From the NCBI GenBank assembly GCA_020793555.1, contig DQIO01000311.1, positions 1 to 18,670 of the forward strand: a stretch of DNA of 18,670 bases. Direction: 5' to 3'. Origin of the DNA: Methanosarcinaceae archaeon. GTDB lineage: Archaea > Halobacteriota > Methanosarcinia > Methanosarcinales > Methanosarcinaceae. Both the position numbers and the translations under genes were made by a program. Numbering within the stretch: the first letter of the stretch is position 1; each line of letters starts with the position of its first letter. Below are positions 15,467 through 18,670 of this stretch, piece by piece. The notes beneath the pieces are model-generated. The model did not search any database. It was not told the origin of the DNA and saw only the letters and a program-made list of their open reading frames with translations.

Positions 15467-16393
15467 TCAAACCATCTCGCCAACTTCCCACCCAAGATGC
15501 TCTTTAATAATAGTGTATGCCATCCCGGGTGGCACCGCACCGACATCTGTAATTATCAGGTCAATGTATTCCGGTGGCGTAATATCGAAAGCAGGGTTCC
15601 TGACATTCAGTTTTGGCAAACCTGCAAGTGTCTCCTCATCGAGAACCTCATCAATTGACCGTTCCTCGATCTCGATAAATTCTCCAAGAATTGTATTTGG
15701 GCTGAACTTATATGTCTCGGCTGCTGTCAGGAAGTTCGTCCGCGCTTCGTGTGCTGCGAGTGCGAGTTGGGATGTCCCGATCTTGTTCACGAGCGCACCG
15801 TTTACGGCAATAGCATCCGCACCGACTATGACGGTATCAACCTCTTTCATGCAGTACCGTGCGGCAGAGTCCACAATAAGTGTAGTTGGAATCCCATAGT
15901 CAAGAAGGTGTTTGCTGGTAAGAAGTCCCTGTCGGCGTGGTCGGGTCTCAGTAGCGATTACCGAGATATCCTTTCCCTGGTCAAAAGCAGTTGTGATGAC
16001 TGAAAGTGCTGCATTGGAATTGCAGTGGGTCATAATCACATCACCGTCACGGATGCGTCTGGCACCTATCTCCCCAATCTTTTGGAGTGCATCATCAGCT
16101 TGTTTGATGAACCTATCAGCGTTATTGATGATCTCTTCCCTTGCTTCTTCCACGTCCGCAGATGTGTATCGTGATGTCAATCTGACCGCATTTGGAAGTG
16201 AAACTGCGGTCGGTCGGGTATCCACAAGCAGTTTTGCGGCATTTTCGATCAGGCGGCTGAAATCCTCGATCGATCCCGCCTCAAGACTCCCGGCATAATC
16301 ACGAAGTGCGACCGCAGCGGCTGTTGCAATTCGACCTGCACCGCGTATTTCCATGCTGCTGATCTTTTCTGCGGTATCTTGTAACTGTTTCAT
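15467..16393 (-). CDS. Ribose-1,5-bisphosphate isomerase (archaeal AMP pathway)
   Basis: A 308-residue member of the eIF2B/aIF2B-alpha-like family. In archaea this enzyme converts ribose 1,5-bisphosphate, made from nucleosides by AMP phosphorylase, into ribulose 1,5-bisphosphate for form III RuBisCO. C124 (MTHCNSN) and D193 (VGADAI) match the catalytic Cys133/Asp202 of the Thermococcus enzyme with identical 69-residue spacing, and NGALVNKIGT follows. That favours isomerase over translation-factor or methylthioribose-1-phosphate isomerase relatives. The start at 16393 gives a normal N-terminus; a TATA box about 25 bases upstream and no ribosome site suggest a leaderless message. The last 125 bases are duplicated at 5206-5330. 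No partner RuBisCO or phosphorylase gene lies in the window. Confidence 0.92.
   Translation of the reverse strand: MKQLQDTAEKISSMEIRGAGRIATAAAVALRDYAGSLEAGSIEDFSRLIENAAKLLVDTRPTAVSLPNAVRLTSRYTSADVEEAREEIINNADRFIKQADDALQKIGEIGARRIRDGDVIMTHCNSNAALSVITTAFDQGKDISVIATETRPRRQGLLTSKHLLDYGIPTTLIVDSAARYCMKEVDTVIVGADAIAVNGALVNKIGTSQLALAAHEARTNFLTAAETYKFSPNTILGEFIEIEERSIDEVLDEETLAGLPKLNVRNPAFDITPPEYIDLIITDVGAVPPGMAYTIIKEHLGWEVGEMV
15558..15585. repeat. Right copy of the 28-bp perfect direct repeat
   Basis: Identical to 5301-5328, 10257 bases away in the same orientation, and inside the isomerase coding sequence about 90 bases before its stop. See the left copy for the attachment-site reading. Confidence 0.5.
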
Positions 16394-16412
16394 GAATAAT
16401 GGATTGGCGTTA

Positions 16413-16428
16413 GGGAATTTATAGATAT
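16413..16428 (-). promoter_or_regulatory. TATA box of the isomerase gene
   Basis: On the minus strand the sequence reads ATATCTATAAATTCC, centred about 27 bases upstream of the ATG at 16393. The archaeal TATA-to-start distance is about 25 bases, so transcription would begin at or next to the ATG. That agrees with the missing ribosome site. Confidence 0.5.
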
Positions 16429-16657
16429 CTTATTGGGCTTGCCCTCTTTTTGGATATGTCGTTTACGGCACTGGAGAAGAGGTTGACTTCGGGGCAGGGC
16501 GGGGAATGATGATTGGGGCTTTCTTTATTCAAAACTCTACAATTCTTTGATGGACAAGATTGGAGAATAATTCCAAAATGCTATGCTTGCGTGGTATAAT
16601 TTGTATGGGTATACTGTGACTTTGACAATTTTTGACAGTTTAGAGTGTAATAAAAAA

Positions 16658-17011
16658 TCACGTGTTAATTTTATCAATAATTTTTTTTGAACTTCTCAAA
16701 CATGAGAGTGCAAGTCCTTTTTGTATTTTCATGTCGAGGTCATAATCAGCATCGTTTCTATTTTGTCTTAAACGATAAAGCATATTAGAAACGTGTTTAT
16801 CCTTTTTTTTGAAATGTCTAATTACTTCATAATGTACATTTGAGTCTTCGGGAAAATCAATGCCAGTTGATTTTAACTTGCAACGAGCTATTAAATGTGC
16901 GGCATAATACGCCCTACTAATAGAAGTTCTATATCTGGCCTCACCGTCATAATTTGTGTCTTCACACAAATTGTCTGCTAAGTCAAGTAAAAGCTGAGGA
17001 TTGAAAGTCAT
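16658..17011 (-). CDS. HEPN-domain protein
   Basis: A 117-residue all-helical protein. The helix YRTSISRAYYAAHLIAR (residues 27-43) is typical of a HEPN family with this length, and the second signature is RLRQNRNDADY (80-90). Canonical HEPN RNases have Rx4-6H; here the R85-N-D-A-D stretch is followed by Tyr90 at the His position, so RNase activity is uncertain. It is the last gene of a three-gene minus-strand run, starting 11 bases after the stop of the middle gene, with no obvious ribosome site, so coupling is likely. HEPN proteins often work as toxins or RNA/nucleotide-binding parts of defence systems; the role here is inference. Confidence 0.75.
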   Translation of the reverse strand: MTFNPQLLLDLADNLCEDTNYDGEARYRTSISRAYYAAHLIARCKLKSTGIDFPEDSNVHYEVIRHFKKKDKHVSNMLYRLRQNRNDADYDLDMKIQKGLALSCLRSSKKIIDKINT

Positions 17012-17022
17012 GGTAATATTGA

Positions 17023-17592
17023 TTATTCAAAATTATTCACGATTAGAATAAGATTTTCGTATTTTTCTTTAATAGTTTCGTTATCCATACGATTTATTCT
17101 ACATTGAATCTGATTTTCTATTGTTTCCCATATCTGAAAAACTTCTTCTTGATTTATATTGGATATTTCGATTGAAACTACTGTTTCTTTCCATTCAGGA
17201 AATTCTTTATCTTCTTCGACATCAACATTTATCTGATAAACAATATCATCTTTATCTAATAGAAAGCTAATTTCTGAAAACGTTGTTTGTAATATTGTAT
17301 TAAAAAGCTTATTATCATTTGCCATTTCACGTATATCACGACTTATTTTTAGCATTGATTTTGAAGCACTGTCGTTCCCTAAACACGGTTTTCTAGAATA
17401 TCGCATTTTTGAGTTCCAATCATTTATTTTGTTTTGTATGTTATCACTTTTTATTCCAAAATACATGTTTGTCTCAATTGTTAATGCTGAAATCTGATTA
17501 ACATCAAATGAATTAGTTTGGAATGGACTACCAAAATTCGAGTCAAAATCTCTGGTGTTGATTAGTACTGTATCACTTGTCAAAGGAAGCAT
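17023..17592 (-). CDS. Unrecognised protein, middle gene of the HEPN cassette
   Basis: A 189-residue protein I cannot assign. It is soluble-looking, with no signal peptide or membrane segment. The N-terminal half is polar with several aromatic residues; the C-terminal half alternates a strand (IVYQINVDVEEDKE), a strand (ETVVSIEISN) and helices (EEVFQIWETIENQIQCRI), suggesting an alpha/beta domain of ferredoxin-like size. GGAG ten bases before the ATG supports the start. It sits 17 bases after the first gene and 11 bases before the HEPN gene, all on the same strand, which implies a shared function. The sequence is visibly AT-richer than thrS or the isomerase gene, as are its two cassette neighbours. 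It may be a regulator or partner of the HEPN protein, on context alone. Confidence 0.65.
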   Translation of the reverse strand: MLPLTSDTVLINTRDFDSNFGSPFQTNSFDVNQISALTIETNMYFGIKSDNIQNKINDWNSKMRYSRKPCLGNDSASKSMLKISRDIREMANDNKLFNTILQTTFSEISFLLDKDDIVYQINVDVEEDKEFPEWKETVVSIEISNINQEEVFQIWETIENQIQCRINRMDNETIKEKYENLILIVNNFE

Positions 17593-17609
17593 ATGAATTA
17601 ATCTCCAAA

Positions 17610-18245
17610 TTAGAACTGTTCAAACAGTTTTATAATTTTACCATCTAATCCTCTATGAAATTCAATTATGTTTTGTTTTTCTGCACGATATTGTAATTTA
17701 ACAGCAGTTTTTAGATTTGGATTCACGGGATTTGGTTCAATAGTTAAAGTGATAAATGCCTTATCAGATGGCTCGTTCCCTCCAATTCGGATACCAATTG
17801 CATTAACTTTGGGTATATCATTATCAGTGAATAGTTCAGTATTTAACTGCATTAAGGCACCGATTTTTTCCATGGGTTTTCCAGGGGACTTCAACAGAAT
17901 TTCCGCTATAACTTCAAAAAAGATGACTGTACTGTCAATTTCATAATCCATTTTTGGCAAAGTGGAAATGATTTCTTCGAAAATAGAAGTCACATCAGAT
18001 GGATTTGTTCCTATTAAATTTAGTGCTTGTGCTGCATAATTCAATTCTACTTTAACATTATTTTTAGTACATATCACTTCAGAAGCTATATTTATTCGAT
18101 TGAATGAATCTTCTTTTGTGATTGAAAATCCGCAATCTTTTAGAGATGTTTCTAAATCATCTTTTAATTTTTCAAAATTGGTTGCTGGATTTAATTTATT
18201 GCCAATATGATAACGTTCATAAGAATCAAGTTCTACAAGTGTCAT
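17610..18245 (-). CDS. Unrecognised protein, first gene of the HEPN cassette
   Basis: A 211-residue soluble alpha/beta protein that I do not recognise. Features seen: an N-terminal MTLVELDSYERYHIGNKL, a strand-helix-strand region (VKVELNYAAQALNLIGTNPS), a helix rich in Ile/Phe (VIFFEVIAEILL), and a C-terminal strand pair (AFITLTIEPNP ... KTAVKLQYRAEK). No catalytic motif is obvious. On the minus strand a TATA-like GTATATTTTT near 18283-18295 and GAGG at 18254-18257 (8 bases before the ATG) provide a plausible promoter and ribosome site, so this is the promoter-proximal gene. The next gene starts 17 bases after its stop. A role as structural or sensing partner is possible, but nothing in the sequence proves it. 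Confidence 0.65.
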   Translation of the reverse strand: MTLVELDSYERYHIGNKLNPATNFEKLKDDLETSLKDCGFSITKEDSFNRINIASEVICTKNNVKVELNYAAQALNLIGTNPSDVTSIFEEIISTLPKMDYEIDSTVIFFEVIAEILLKSPGKPMEKIGALMQLNTELFTDNDIPKVNAIGIRIGGNEPSDKAFITLTIEPNPVNPNLKTAVKLQYRAEKQNIIEFHRGLDGKIIKLFEQF

Positions 18246-18253
18246 TTGTGTAG

Positions 18254-18295
18254 CCTCATAATATAGTTTAAACTTATAATCGTAAAAATATACAT
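18254..18295 (-). promoter_or_regulatory. Probable promoter and ribosome site of the HEPN cassette
   Basis: The minus-strand TATA-like GTATATTTTT (18283-18295) would place the transcript start near 18262. GAGG (18254-18257) then lies in a short leader 8 bases from the ATG at 18245. The spacing is consistent with a single promoter for all three genes. Confidence 0.4.
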
Positions 18296-18457
18296 AGTTA
18301 TTGGGACTAACAACTCGTGCAATATATTACTTAAATCTTTGTGAAAGAGATTTTGTAAGACTTGATTATTCCAAAACAACATTAGGTTACTAAAAAAGTC
18401 ATGCACCCTTTCGATGCCTCGGATTTGAGCGTAGCGAAATTCAGGATCCGTGATTTA

Positions 18458-18670
18458 ATGTTTTTATATGTCACTGAATGTATAATATGTTCTCAAAAAC
18501 CAACAAAAAACCCCACAAACACAGCCTTTATCACCCAAAAAATCAACATAACCCGATATGAACTTACGAGACCAGATGAGCGGCACAATGTGCGATATGC
18601 AGATGACCTGTATAATCTTGCCAAATTCCTTATGTCATCTTTTTCAAACGAAATATCCTACACTAAATTG
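18458..18670 (+). pseudogene. C-terminal part of an AAA+ ATPase (DUF4143-like), cut by window end
   Basis: A frame from ATG 18458 stays open to the window end. From about 18550 it reads like the region just after the ATPase core of AAA_14/DUF4143-type archaeal ATPases: ITRYELTRPDERHNVRYADD, then LYNLAKFLMSSFSNEISYTKL. In such proteins this segment is preceded by 200 or more residues with Walker motifs, which are absent here; the first ~25 codons look like random AT-rich sequence. So this is either a gene that lost its 5' half or a very short derivative. The family call is from pattern memory; the rest of the gene lies outside the window. Confidence 0.45.

Noticed and set aside
5301..15585. 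tRNA-based integration of the island
   Set aside because: I found no tRNA gene or tRNA fragment at either border; the repeat lies in a protein-coding gene.
15453..15899. Plus-strand open frames over the isomerase gene
   Set aside because: They are antisense to a gene with conserved catalytic residues and show no independent signal.
16457..16510. A 17-codon plus-strand frame (MSFTALEKRLTSGQGGE) upstream of the isomerase gene
   Set aside because: Too short and without a ribosome site; it could be a gene-start relic, but there is not enough to call it.
18430..18452. Short hairpin-like sequence (CGGAT ... ATCCG)
   Set aside because: Five-base arms with a long loop and no T-run; not convincing as a terminator or operator.

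Overview
The window reads as a piece of a euryarchaeal chromosome, most likely a methanogen or methanotroph relative of the Methanosarcinales. Three genes support this: a threonyl-tRNA synthetase with the archaea-specific editing domain, a ribose-1,5-bisphosphate isomerase of the archaeal AMP pathway, and a protein resembling the archaeal DUF2226 family. Archaeal TATA-like boxes and GGTG/GGTGA ribosome binding sites agree. The genus is an inference. I saw no tRNA, rRNA, CRISPR array, integrase or intact transposase gene.

Layout. 1-2091 is accessory DNA: the end of a HepT-like HEPN gene overlapping a MntA-like minimal nucleotidyltransferase, an HNH endonuclease gene split by one in-frame TAA, and an imperfect inverted repeat built from ACAGGAT units. 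2092-5166 is a housekeeping block on the plus strand: thrS, acylphosphatase and a DUF2226-like protein. 5206-5330 is a stray 3' end of the ribose-1,5-bisphosphate isomerase gene whose intact copy lies at 15467-16393 in the same orientation. Between the two copies sits about 10.3 kb of mostly defence or repair genes: a UvrD-like helicase fused to a Fe-S PD-(D/E)XK nuclease, a DEDDh exonuclease, and an McrBC pair. Its McrC continues in frame into a zinc ribbon and TPR-like repeats. The right part of this segment holds hicB relics and a 114-bp MITE-like element with an 8-bp target duplication.

16658-18245 is a compact minus-strand cassette of three genes: a HEPN protein and two proteins I do not recognise. 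The right edge carries what looks like the C-terminal half of an AAA+ ATPase running out of the window.

The main reading is a defence or repair island with the geometry of an insertion into the 3' end of the isomerase gene. The gene end was restored on the right and the displaced original end remains on the left, next to its old convergent neighbour. The strongest candidates for something undescribed are the McrC-zinc ribbon-TPR fusion, the HEPN three-gene cassette, and the helicase-nuclease/exonuclease pair. All functions are inferred from motifs read by eye.
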